Positions 9,803 to 18,057 of a stretch of 64,000 nucleotides of DNA are shown here, piece by piece. A program made the position numbers and the translations under genes. Each line of letters opens with the position of its first letter. Within the stretch, counting starts at the first letter, position 1. The stretch comes from Clostridia bacterium (GTDB lineage: Bacteria; Bacillota; Clostridia; TANB77; CAG-465), in NCBI GenBank assembly GCA_030524345.1, contig JAUNGP010000001.1, positions 62,001 to 126,000 of the forward strand, read 5' to 3'. Below the pieces are notes generated by a model. The model was not told the DNA's origin. It worked only from the letters and a program-made list of their open reading frames with translations, and did no database searches.

Positions 9803-11197
9803 TTATAAACCTAATTTTTCCATATGTTGATCTAATATTTTCGCTTCATTTACTAATCTATTATTTAAAACAATTTCACTTTTTAGCCTTTCAATCGAAT
9901 TTTTCTTTAATTTGACAGAGGGATCTTCTCTTATATAACCTTCAATACCAGTTTTCCTTATATAATCAAGCAAATTATCTTTTGTGTTTAATTCTGGCTT
10001 TTCAAGTACCAAATCCATAAGTTCGTCTAAAGCTACCGAAATAGCTTTTCCTCTTGGGAATCCTAATTCAATTAAGTCTTTCCCATTAATTGCTAGTTCA
10101 TTTTTCATATAAATAATACTTTTATGATCAATCTTACACAATTTATCTAAAATATGTTCTATAAGCTCCTTTTTGTCCTCATAAAATATAGCTTTCATTA
10201 CACTTAAATATAATGGATAAAGCTGACGTAATTTAGATATTTGCTTTCTTAAAAATTTCTCATCTATCATAGCAATATCATCTGGTATCATATCAATATA
10301 CTTTAGGATATTTAGTACATCTTTTGTTATTGTATTTGGATAATTATATTTTTTTAAATATTTGTATGCAAATTCTATTGATTGTTCTGTATTTTTTCTA
10401 TTATAAAAAAGTACAGAAATCACTACTTTTAATGCTTCTTCATCTGATAAGTCAATTAGATCAAGATTTTTAACTCTTTCATGAACAATTTGATATTGTT
10501 CCTCATATGTTTCATATTGTCTTTCAAATAAAATATTATACAATTCTGTATCTATTAAATATTTCATTCCTGTCTCAAGATGATTAGATATCAATATTTT
10601 ATTTAGCTCATTTCTAATTCTATCTTTTGAAATTTTATTGATTAATTCTTTATTTTTAACAATGGTATTAAATGTTTCTTTTTCAATGCTAAACTCAAGT
10701 TCCGTTGCAAACCTAATTCCTCTAATCATTCTAAGGGCATCTTCACTAAAACGTTTGTTAGGATCTCCAACTGTTCTCACTATTTTACTTTTTATATCTT
10801 TTTTACCACCAAAAATATCAATCAGTCCCTTATCAGGATTATATGCCATTGCATTAATGGTAAAGTCTCTTCTTTCCAAATCATCTTTTAACTCCGAAAC
10901 AAATTTCACACTTTCTGGTTTTCTACCATCTTTATATATACCATCTTTTCTATAAGTAGTAACTTCAAATTCCTTATCTCCCACTAAAATATGTACAGTT
11001 CCATATTTGATTCCTAATGGAATCACTCTATTAAATAATTTCATAATATCTTTTGGTTTAGCATTTGTACACATATCTATATCATTTATTTTTCTTTCCA
11101 TAATATAATCCCTAACACATCCACCTACAAGATATATTTCAAAATTACTTTCTTTAAATACTGCTAGAACCTCTTCTACTTCTGGTAATAATTCCAT
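9803..11197 (-). CDS. cca: CCA tRNA nucleotidyltransferase
   Basis: 464 residues. Seen: the class II nucleotidyltransferase signature VGGCVRDYIMERKINDIDMCT near the N terminus (catalytic DxD in NDIDMC), the ERRDFTINAMAY block and EDALRMIRGIRFATEL, then a long helical body. Family knowledge: it adds or repairs the 3'-CCA of tRNAs. The tRNA genes in this window encode CCA themselves, so repair is the likely main role, though poly(A) polymerase-type relatives share the fold. The unit starts after the ferredoxin terminator. Confidence 0.92.
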   Translation of the reverse strand: MELLPEVEEVLAVFKESNFEIYLVGGCVRDYIMERKINDIDMCTNAKPKDIMKLFNRVIPLGIKYGTVHILVGDKEFEVTTYRKDGIYKDGRKPESVKFVSELKDDLERRDFTINAMAYNPDKGLIDIFGGKKDIKSKIVRTVGDPNKRFSEDALRMIRGIRFATELEFSIEKETFNTIVKNKELINKISKDRIRNELNKILISNHLETGMKYLIDTELYNILFERQYETYEEQYQIVHERVKNLDLIDLSDEEALKVVISVLFYNRKNTEQSIEFAYKYLKKYNYPNTITKDVLNILKYIDMIPDDIAMIDEKFLRKQISKLRQLYPLYLSVMKAIFYEDKKELIEHILDKLCKIDHKSIIYMKNELAINGKDLIELGFPRGKAISVALDELMDLVLEKPELNTKDNLLDYIRKTGIEGYIREDPSVKLKKNSIERLKSEIVLNNRLVNEAKILDQHMEKLGL

Positions 11198-11249
11198 ACA
11201 ATTTCACCTATCATTAGTATAACCTAATTCAAAAATATATTCAATAGTC

Positions 11250-11283
11250 AAAAAAAGAGATATCGTAAAGAAAACAATATCTC
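11250..11283 (-). terminator. Terminator of the acpS-to-ferredoxin run
   Basis: GAGATAT (11257-11263) pairs with ATATCTC (11277-11283); a run of seven Ts follows on the minus strand. It separates the ferredoxin gene from cca. Confidence 0.8.
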
Positions 11284-11301
11284 AAATCAATCACTATATA
11301 A

Positions 11302-11472
11302 TTATTCTTGCTCTGGTGCTCCCATAGGACATACAGCCTTACAAGCTCCACATTCTATACATTTAGTTGGATCTATGACATATTTATCTTCTCCCATAGA
11401 TATTGCGCCAACTGGACATTCTGCCTCACATGCTCCACAAGAAACACATTTATCAGTTATTTTATAAGCCAC
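11302..11472 (-). CDS. 2[4Fe-4S] ferredoxin
   Basis: 56 residues. Seen: two CX2CX2CX3C clusters, [16 protein letters not shown] and [15 protein letters not shown], typical of clostridial ferredoxins. The start is GTG at 11472, set by GGAGGTGAT a few bases upstream. Soluble low-potential electron carrier. It follows ricT by 27 bases, and RicT homologues also bind [4Fe-4S] clusters, so co-expression is plausible. Confidence 0.95.
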   Translation of the reverse strand: MAYKITDKCVSCGACEAECPVGAISMGEDKYVIDPTKCIECGACKAVCPMGAPEQE

Positions 11473-11499
11473 TTATATCACCTCCCTATAACATATATT

Positions 11500-12363
11500 T
11501 TAATCCTTATTTTCTTCAGTCACTGATGCTTCCTGAATATTATTTTTCTTTTTAGGTTTCCATTTTAATTCATCGGCTAAATAGACTTCATATCTTTCAT
11601 CTTCTTTACCCTCACCAAATCTTACTTTTACCTTAAGCGCTAAAATATCCACACCAACAACTTTTCCAGTTTCTTTACTTTCTTTGACTTCGACTATTTC
11701 TCCTACCTTAGGTAAAGATTTCAAGTTTTCTTTATATGCTTCTTCTTCATATTTCAAGCAACACATTAACTTTCCACAAGCACCAGAAAGTTTAGACATA
11801 TTAATTTGTAATCCTTGCTCCTTTGCCATTTTGATAGTTACAGGGTCAAAATCTTGTATATATGTTCTACAACATATTTCTCTACCACACATTCCAAGAC
11901 AAGGATATAATTTTGTCTCATCACGAGGACCAATCTGTCTAAGTTCTATTCTTGCTCTATATTTGGAAGCTATAGTCTTTACTAAATCTCTAAAATCTAC
12001 TCTTTCTTCTGATACAAAGTATATAATCAATTTAGACATATCAAAAGTATATTCTGCCATTAAAATTTTCATTGTAAGTCCAAGTTTCTTTGCTTCTTTC
12101 TTACAGAATTCTAAAGCTTCCTTTGCTTTTTTTTCATTTTCCCTTATTGTACTAATATCTTTTTCTGTTGCCTTTCGTATAATTTTTTCATATTCTTTAT
12201 CTTCAATTTCATTTTCATTTAGTATTTTTACAACTCTTGCAAGTTCTTCTCCACGCTCACTATTAACCAAAACATGATCGGCTATCTTTAATTCATTATC
12301 TAAAGCATCAAAAAAAGATAATTTTCCTGTCTTTTTAAATCTAACTCCTATTATATTTTTCAT
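11500..12363 (-). CDS. ricT: PSP1-domain protein of the RicT (YaaT) family
   Basis: 287 residues. Seen: an N-terminal PSP1 fold and the hallmark cysteine-rich block CLGMCGREICCRTY followed by SGACGKLMCCLKYE, with RIELRQIGPRDE before it. Family knowledge: in Bacillus, RicT works with RicA and RicF in a [4Fe-4S]-containing complex that affects RNase Y-dependent mRNA maturation, sporulation and competence. Its place directly after holB is the usual Firmicute order. RicA and RicF are not visible in this window. Confidence 0.9.
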   Translation of the reverse strand: MKNIIGVRFKKTGKLSFFDALDNELKIADHVLVNSERGEELARVVKILNENEIEDKEYEKIIRKATEKDISTIRENEKKAKEALEFCKKEAKKLGLTMKILMAEYTFDMSKLIIYFVSEERVDFRDLVKTIASKYRARIELRQIGPRDETKLYPCLGMCGREICCRTYIQDFDPVTIKMAKEQGLQINMSKLSGACGKLMCCLKYEEEAYKENLKSLPKVGEIVEVKESKETGKVVGVDILALKVKVRFGEGKEDERYEVYLADELKWKPKKKNNIQEASVTEENKD

Positions 12364-12373
12364 TCAATACTCC

Positions 12374-13207
12374 TTAAATGTTATCTATTATCTTAAGTAA
12401 CATATTATCTATAATAATATCATAATTACCATTAAATTTTAGTCTATTTTTTGCATTTTCCACAAATTTAATAGTTGAAAATTTATTCTCTTTATACAAT
12501 ATATATTCTAAATACTCCAACATATAACTTGAATTAAATTCAATTTCTTCTGAAGTCTTAAAAGAAGATATAACATCATGACTGGCTAATTTATCATATA
12601 ACCTATCAATTTTAGAGAACTTATCTAGCAAATTATTTTCTATTATATTAATGGTATTTCCTATAGAGCCATCTATAAAATCTAAAATATTATCAGACAG
12701 TCTTATGTTATAATGACTCTCAGCATATTCTTTTACTTCTTCTTTATTAAGTCCTTCAAAAACAATTTCATTTAATCTAGATTGTATAGTTGGAAGAAAA
12801 GAATTTGTATTAGATGATACAAGTATAATCACAACATATTTAGGAGGCTCTTCCAAAGTTTTTAAAAGTGAATTTTGCGATGCCGTATTTAATAAATCAG
12901 CATCATCTATAATATATACTTTTTTATTTCCATATATTGGTGATATATAAATATCATCAATTAACTCTTTTCTTATTTGCTCTACTAAAATATCTTTTTT
13001 ATCTTCCATTTTAGAAATATATTTAAAATCAGGACAACTTTCAAGACTATCCGTTTTTAATATCAGCCTTGCAAATTCTCTTGCAATTTTAGATTTCCCT
13101 ATCCCCTTTTTTCCAGAAAATAAATATGCATGAGAAACATTATCTTTTTCTAAAAAACTCTTTAGTAACTCTTTTTCTTTTTGATGCCCTATAACATTCT
13201 CAAACAT
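12374..13207 (-). CDS. holB: DNA polymerase III subunit delta-prime
   Basis: 277 residues. Seen: N-terminal GHQKEKELL, a P-loop FSGKKGIGKSKIA, a DDADLL Walker B region and a TLEEPPKYVV sensor block, matching clamp-loader AAA+ subunits. The zinc-binding cysteines typical of gamma/tau are absent, as in delta-prime. It would form the clamp loader with the DnaX product encoded at 35504-37018. Gene order lepB-holB-ricT is tight (10-20 base gaps). Confidence 0.9.
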   Translation of the reverse strand: MFENVIGHQKEKELLKSFLEKDNVSHAYLFSGKKGIGKSKIAREFARLILKTDSLESCPDFKYISKMEDKKDILVEQIRKELIDDIYISPIYGNKKVYIIDDADLLNTASQNSLLKTLEEPPKYVVIILVSSNTNSFLPTIQSRLNEIVFEGLNKEEVKEYAESHYNIRLSDNILDFIDGSIGNTINIIENNLLDKFSKIDRLYDKLASHDVISSFKTSEEIEFNSSYMLEYLEYILYKENKFSTIKFVENAKNRLKFNGNYDIIIDNMLLKIIDNI

Positions 13208-13227
13208 ATTTATCTCCTTTCTAAAAC

Positions 13228-13926
13228 TTATTCCAAGGCTCCTATTTTATTAAGTGGCCAAATTCTACAAATAACATAACCATTGATCTTTGAAATTGGT
13301 ACACAACCAAAATATCTTGAATCTCTACTATCACTTCTATTGTCCCCCATAACAAATACAGTTCCCTCTGGTACAATTAAATCTGTATATTCGCCATTTT
13401 TTGGTGTATTAGGTTCTCTAATATAGCTTTCTTCTAATTTTTCATCATTTACATATACACTGCCATCATCACTAATGACAATATGATCACCAGCAACAGC
13501 AATTACCCTTTTTATAAAACTAACTTTTCCAATTCCAACAAATTCATGTAAAAATTTAGTTATTCCTGTATATACTTCATATTGAGCTACTGGATAAGCT
13601 TCATCTTGTTCCACATAAAACTTTATATCAATAGGTGACTCAAAAGTCACTATATCACCACGTTTTAATTCTTTTTTAAATATAGTTGGCCTTTGTAATA
13701 TAACTTTTTCTCCTTCTCTAGCAGTTGGGTACATTGAAGTTTGTTTTACCCCAGATACTGAACCTATAAAATAATTAAGATTTAGATATAATACATACGC
13801 AATAATTACACAAATGATCCATTCAAAAATTTCTTTAAGAATAGCCCTTATTTTTCTTTTTCTTTGATTAGAATCCTCAACTTTTTGATAATCCTCATCA
13901 TCATAATATTTGTTTTCTTCTTCCAT
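13228..13926 (-). CDS. lepB: Signal peptidase I
   Basis: 232 residues. Seen: a charged cytosolic N terminus, one membrane helix (IICVIIAYVLYLNLNYF), the catalytic serine in TSMYPTAREG, the catalytic lysine in FIKRVIAVAGDH, and the family box MGDNRSDSRDSR. Membrane-bound, active site outside; it would process the signal peptides of exported proteins such as the one at 4312-5250. It lies between metG and holB with short gaps. Confidence 0.95.
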   Translation of the reverse strand: MEEENKYYDDEDYQKVEDSNQRKRKIRAILKEIFEWIICVIIAYVLYLNLNYFIGSVSGVKQTSMYPTAREGEKVILQRPTIFKKELKRGDIVTFESPIDIKFYVEQDEAYPVAQYEVYTGITKFLHEFVGIGKVSFIKRVIAVAGDHIVISDDGSVYVNDEKLEESYIREPNTPKNGEYTDLIVPEGTVFVMGDNRSDSRDSRYFGCVPISKINGYVICRIWPLNKIGALE

Positions 13927-13965
13927 CTTTTGTTAGCCTCCCTAAAAATCTATTTAATATACAAA

Positions 13966-15888
13966 CTAATGTATATTAGAACCATTTTCTAAATCACCTA
14001 CATTATTATCTAATACAAGTAATTTTACCACATCCTCATCGCCTGCTGCAAGCAGCATTCCTTGAGATTCAATTCCCCTAAGCTTTGCAGGTTTTAAATT
14101 AGCAACAACTACAACTTGTTTTCCAATTAATTCTTCTTCTTTATAATATTTTACAAGGCCAGATACTATTGTTCTTGTTTCGTTTCCTAAATCAACAGTT
14201 AATTTATATAATTTATCAGCTTTTTCCACTTTTTGAACATTCTTTATTTGACCAACCTTCAATTTTACTTTATCTAAATCATCTATTGTAATATATTCTT
14301 CAACTTCTTCTACTTTTTCATTACCTTCTTCCACTTTAAATAATTCCTTTCCATTTTCAATTCTTGGGAATAAATTCTCACCTTTTACTACAACAGTACC
14401 AACTTTTAATAATCCAAATACTTTTCCACTATCCCAAGTTTGATATTCTTTTTGAACACCAATTTGCTCAAATATTTTTGAAGGAATTTCTATCATAAAT
14501 GCTTGTAATGAAACAGTTATAATTCTTATAGTTTCCACAAGATTGTATAACACATTATTTAATCTTTCAAATTTTTCTTGTTTAGCTAAAATCCAAGGCA
14601 TAGATAAATCAATGTATTTATTAGCTTTAGAAATTACTTCCCAAACTTCACTAATAGCTTCGTTTATTTTCAAATGATCCATTTTTACTTCGACTTTATC
14701 TAATAAATTAGAAGCAAGATTGATTAAATCTTCATCATATTCTTCTACAAAATCAGAATTCTTAGCTTTTATAACTCCATCATTATACTTCTGAACCATT
14801 GCAGTTACTCTACTTACCAAGTTCCCTAAATCATTTGATAAATCTGAATTTGACTTTTCAATAAATAAGTCTTCAGAAAAATTACCATCTTGCCCAAAAG
14901 TAACTTCTCTTAATAGATAATATCTTAATGTATCAACAGAAGTTGCTTTTATATATATTCTAGGATCTTTGTAATTACCAAAAGATTTAGATATTTTTTG
15001 ACCATCTACAACTAACCATCCATGACCGAATATTTTCTTTGGTAATGGTAAATCTAATGCCATTAATATAGCAGGCCAGATAATCGAATGAAATCTAAAA
15101 ATTTCCTTTCCTACCAGATGCAAATCAGCAGGCCAATACTTTTTAAATTTTGTATCATCTACTCCTAAATACCCAAGACCTGTTATATAATTGGTTAATG
15201 CATCTAACCATACATATACAACATGCTTTTTGTCAAATGGCACTTGAATTCCCCAGTCAATTGTTGTACGTGAAACACATAAGTCTTCTAAACCTTTTTC
15301 AAAGAAGTTCTTTATCATTTCATTCTTTCTATTTAAAGGTTCAAGAAATTCTGGATGTTCTTCATAATACTTTAATAATCTATCTTGATATTTAGATAAC
15401 CTAAAAAAGTAACTTTCTTCTTTAACAAGTTTTACATCCCTACCACAATCAGGACATTTACCATCTTTGGCCTGCGTTTCAGTCCAAAAGGATTCACAAG
15501 GTGTACAATATAATCCCTCATAAGAGCCTAAATATATATCACCTTTTTTATATAAGATTTCAAAAATTTTCTGAACAGCAGCCTTATGATCTTCATCTGT
15601 AGTTCTCATATATTTATCATAATTTATTCCCAAATCTTTCCATAGTTCTTTTGCATCGGCTACAATATCATCAACATATTCTTTAGGAGTTTTTCCAGCG
15701 ATTTCAGCTTTTTCCTGTATTTTTTGCCCATGTTCGTCTGTTCCTGTCATGAAAAATACATCATATCCTCTTAATCGTTTATACCTTGCTATTGTATCAG
15801 CCATAAGAGTACAATAACATGTTCCAACATGGAAACTACCACTAGGATAGTATATTGGTGTTGTTATATAATATTTTTTCTTTTCCAA
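13966..15888 (-). CDS. metG: Methionyl-tRNA synthetase with C-terminal tRNA-binding domain
   Basis: 640 residues. Seen: YYPSGSFHVGTCYC (HIGH equivalent), a zinc knuckle (YCTPCESF... CPDCGRD), QKISKSFGN (KMSKS equivalent, about residue 297), and a C-terminal EMAP/Trbp111-like domain (LDKVKLKVGQIKNV... GIESQGMLLAAGDED) that helps tRNA binding and dimerisation. It ends 39 bases before lepB and begins 2 bases after acpS, so it is translationally close to acpS. Confidence 0.96.
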   Translation of the reverse strand: MEKKKYYITTPIYYPSGSFHVGTCYCTLMADTIARYKRLRGYDVFFMTGTDEHGQKIQEKAEIAGKTPKEYVDDIVADAKELWKDLGINYDKYMRTTDEDHKAAVQKIFEILYKKGDIYLGSYEGLYCTPCESFWTETQAKDGKCPDCGRDVKLVKEESYFFRLSKYQDRLLKYYEEHPEFLEPLNRKNEMIKNFFEKGLEDLCVSRTTIDWGIQVPFDKKHVVYVWLDALTNYITGLGYLGVDDTKFKKYWPADLHLVGKEIFRFHSIIWPAILMALDLPLPKKIFGHGWLVVDGQKISKSFGNYKDPRIYIKATSVDTLRYYLLREVTFGQDGNFSEDLFIEKSNSDLSNDLGNLVSRVTAMVQKYNDGVIKAKNSDFVEEYDEDLINLASNLLDKVEVKMDHLKINEAISEVWEVISKANKYIDLSMPWILAKQEKFERLNNVLYNLVETIRIITVSLQAFMIEIPSKIFEQIGVQKEYQTWDSGKVFGLLKVGTVVVKGENLFPRIENGKELFKVEEGNEKVEEVEEYITIDDLDKVKLKVGQIKNVQKVEKADKLYKLTVDLGNETRTIVSGLVKYYKEEELIGKQVVVVANLKPAKLRGIESQGMLLAAGDEDVVKLLVLDNNVGDLENGSNIH

Positions 15889-15890
15889 AA

Positions 15891-16298
15891 CTACTCCTCC
15901 TTATTTGCTTTAACTACAGCCATTGCTATAGCGTTTTCTTTTATATGCGAAATACTAAGATCAATTTCAATATCTAAATCGTGAATTACTTCTTTAATTT
16001 TAGGATTTAAGATGTTTATTCTTGGCCTTTTTCTTAAATCTTCAACATTTTCTATTTCCACATCTAAAAAACTCATATTAAGATTATTTTCTACTAATAT
16101 TTTTGACATAGCCTTATATATTGCTTCCTTTGCCGCAAATCTTCCAGCGTATCTTTGGTATTTCATTTGGCATTTTATACTATCTATATCATCAATTTCA
16201 TTTTGTGAAAATATATTTTCTTTAAATTCCTTCGTATTTTCAATTGCTTCTTGTATTCTTTCTACTTCTATTATATCAGTTCCACAATATATTTTCAT
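15891..16298 (-). CDS. acpS: Holo-[acyl-carrier-protein] synthase
   Basis: About 135 residues. Seen: GTDIIEVERI at the N terminus (metal-binding Asp) and RFAAKEAIYKAM (catalytic Glu/Lys), both diagnostic of AcpS. It transfers phosphopantetheine from CoA to ACP; a substrate ACP is encoded at 24726-24968. The ATG at 16298 is preferred because AAGGA lies 7 bases upstream; a TTG two codons earlier would be too close to it. Confidence 0.93.
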   Translation of the reverse strand: MKIYCGTDIIEVERIQEAIENTKEFKENIFSQNEIDDIDSIKCQMKYQRYAGRFAAKEAIYKAMSKILVENNLNMSFLDVEIENVEDLRKRPRINILNPKIKEVIHDLDIEIDLSISHIKENAIAMAVVKANKEE

Positions 16299-16378
16299 AA
16301 GCAAATCCTTTCTATATAAAGTATAATAAATTTTCTATTTTATATATTGTAATATTTTTGTAACAATTTCTGTATAAT

Positions 16379-16404
16379 GTTCATTTAATTATATATAAAT
16401 GAAC
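16379..16404. promoter_or_regulatory. Palindrome upstream of acpS
   Basis: GTTCATTTA (16379-16387) and TAAATGAAC (16396-16404) form perfect 9-base arms around 8 bases. It lies about 80 bases upstream of acpS in the promoter region of the minus-strand run. It could be an operator; no regulator is assigned. Confidence 0.35.
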
Positions 16405-16477
16405 TGATATATACATATATATATTATACTTTTTTGGCTTTAAAGTCAACATTTTAAAATAAATTTATACAAAAGTA

Positions 16478-16506
16478 TTGATTTTTAAAAATATTAATGC
16501 TATAAT
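16478..16506 (+). promoter_or_regulatory. Promoter of tRNA-Pro
   Basis: TTGATT (16478-16483), a 17-base spacer, and TATAAT (16501-16506), 17 bases before the tRNA. Confidence 0.8.
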
Positions 16507-16522
16507 AGTTTCTGTAACAATT

Positions 16523-16598
16523 CGGGGTGTAGCGCAATTGGTAGCGTACGTGGTTTGGGACCATGGGGTTGCAGGTTCGAGTCCTGTCACTCCGACCA
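16523..16598 (+). tRNA. tRNA-Pro (TGG)
   Basis: Acceptor arm CGGGGTG/CACTCCG, anticodon loop TTTGGGA with TGG, T-loop GGTTCGAGTCC, and an encoded CCA end. Standard cloverleaf. Confidence 0.96.
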
Positions 16599-16635
16599 TT
16601 ATAGAGGAAGTCCAACCTTAAATAGGGACATTTTT

Positions 16636-16661
16636 AGGAGCTCTTATGAGTTCCTTTTTTT
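16636..16661 (+). terminator. Terminator after tRNA-Pro
   Basis: AGGAGCTC (16636-16643), loop TTAT, GAGTTCCT (16648-16655), then six Ts. Confidence 0.8.
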
Positions 16662-16839
16662 GTATATATTACTAATTCTGTAATATTAAAATTTATTGAA
16701 AAAAATACAACCAAGATTTTGCTATTAGAAAAATTTAGGACATAAAAAGTACCTAGAGATATATTAAGAGTTTTTGTCAATGATATAGATTTCATTCTTT
16801 ATAAACCAATCAAATTTTCACTAATAAAAAGGCATCATT

Positions 16840-16884
16840 AAGAATAGCTGATTTTACAACTATATTTCAGCTATTCTTTTATAT
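16840..16884 (-). terminator. Terminator of the XRE regulator gene
   Basis: AAGAATAGCTGA (16840-16851) pairs perfectly over 12 bases with TCAGCTATTCTT (16867-16878). It lies just after the regulator's stop and has A/T-rich flanks on both sides, so it may work in both directions. The stretch from 16662 to 16839 holds no recognisable gene. Confidence 0.65.
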
Positions 16885-16887
16885 TTT

Positions 16888-17715
16888 CTATTCAAAAATT
16901 AATTTACTATTAATACCATTCAATTCTACAAAATTTGTCGCATCCATTGTATCATGATGATTAATAAAAGAATTATTTTTTCCTTTTAAAATTGTCATAT
17001 ATTCTGCATTCTCGGGAAGTTTTACTCTTGCCGTTGAATTAATAATATTTACTTCTAGTCCACCATTAAAACCATCATATTCTGCTTCAATATCACAACA
17101 AGTCGTATTTAATATAATTCTACCTTTTGATTTTCTAACATGTAAATATTTTAAAACTCCATCATATTCTAATTTTTTTATATCAATATTCTCTATATTC
17201 ATAACTTTAGATTTTGCTTTTACTTCAATATCATCAATATATTTTTCAGGTAAATAAATTAATATTTTTACATGATTACAATCTTTTAAGTTGATGTTTA
17301 TATCCATTTTGTTATATATATCATCAATCTTTATTTTCATTAGTTCTTTTATATTTTCCTGACTCAGTACTTCTATTTTCACTTTTTCTTCATTATTTTT
17401 TAATATAGTTAATTCTTCAATATTGTTTTTAGTAATTTTTATATCAAATTTTTTTGCATGTTCTATCTCAATCTCTTTTCTGATCATAAAATCACTATTT
17501 TCCTCATTTTTCAGTACTAATTCATCTTTTAATAATTCATCCAATGAAATTTCAAAAAAATTGCTAACAGCTCTTAAATTTTCTATATCTGGCATTCCTA
17601 TACCATTTTCCCACTTAGTAATTGCCTGTCTTGATACATTTAACTTTTCTGCTAATTCTTCTTGTGTTAAATTTTTTTCTTTTCTTAATGTTTTTAACTT
17701 TTCATTTAACAACAT
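16888..17715 (-). CDS. XRE-family regulator with a C-terminal DUF4097-like beta domain
   Basis: 275 residues from the ATG at 17715, which has AAGGAG at a proper distance; the ATG three codons earlier abuts the RBS. Seen: an N-terminal helix-turn-helix (LRKEKNLTQEELAEKLNVSRQAITKWENG) and, from about residue 80, a repetitive hydrophobic/charged beta pattern (KVKIEVLSQ..., VKILIYLPEKYIDDIEVKAKS..., DGVLKYLHVRKSKGRIILNT) like DUF4097/beta-helix sensor domains. Probably a DNA-binding regulator with a sensing domain. Two direct repeats upstream (17832-17863) could be its own operator. Confidence 0.8.
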   Translation of the reverse strand: MLLNEKLKTLRKEKNLTQEELAEKLNVSRQAITKWENGIGMPDIENLRAVSNFFEISLDELLKDELVLKNEENSDFMIRKEIEIEHAKKFDIKITKNNIEELTILKNNEEKVKIEVLSQENIKELMKIKIDDIYNKMDININLKDCNHVKILIYLPEKYIDDIEVKAKSKVMNIENIDIKKLEYDGVLKYLHVRKSKGRIILNTTCCDIEAEYDGFNGGLEVNIINSTARVKLPENAEYMTILKGKNNSFINHHDTMDATNFVELNGINSKLIFE

Positions 17716-17831
17716 TTTTATCATCTCCTTCTATATAAGGATACATATTTTTTCACATTGTCTCAATCAACATATATTTACAATGCTAAAATTTAATGCT
17801 ACTTTTCGTATCATGCAATACAATTAATCAA

Positions 17832-17863
17832 CTATAGTTTGTAAAAATTTCATCTATAGTTTG
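17832..17863. promoter_or_regulatory. Paired CTATAGTTTG direct repeats upstream of the XRE regulator
   Basis: CTATAGTTTG occurs at 17832-17841 and again at 17854-17863, 22 bases apart (two helical turns), about 120 bases upstream of the regulator start. A related inverted repeat (TATAGTT-GG-AACTATA) lies at 21371-21386. The rest of 17716-18057 holds no recognisable gene. Inference: operator for the regulator. Confidence 0.45.
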
Positions 17864-18011
17864 CAACAATCAATTTCACAATTTTAACAATATCGATATT
17901 TTACTTTAAGATTATCAAATTGAACTAAAAAATAGCACCTCACAAATAACAAGTATTATTTCATCTAACAAACATTATAGCATACTTTTTATTTTATTAT
18001 CATACTCATAA

Positions 18012-18057
18012 CAATAAAAAATTAGCCAAGATTTTCATATTGACTAATTTTTTTATA
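18012..18057 (-). terminator. Probable terminator of the MATE fusion gene
   Basis: A stem pairing AAAAATTAG with CTAATTTTT across a loop of about 17 bases lies directly after the stop codon, with T-rich sequence on the minus strand. The loop is long, so strength is uncertain. Confidence 0.45.

Noticed and set aside
11684-12277. 197-residue plus-strand ORF opposite ricT
   Set aside because: Shadow of a well-identified gene; low-complexity Ser/Phe/Ile translation.
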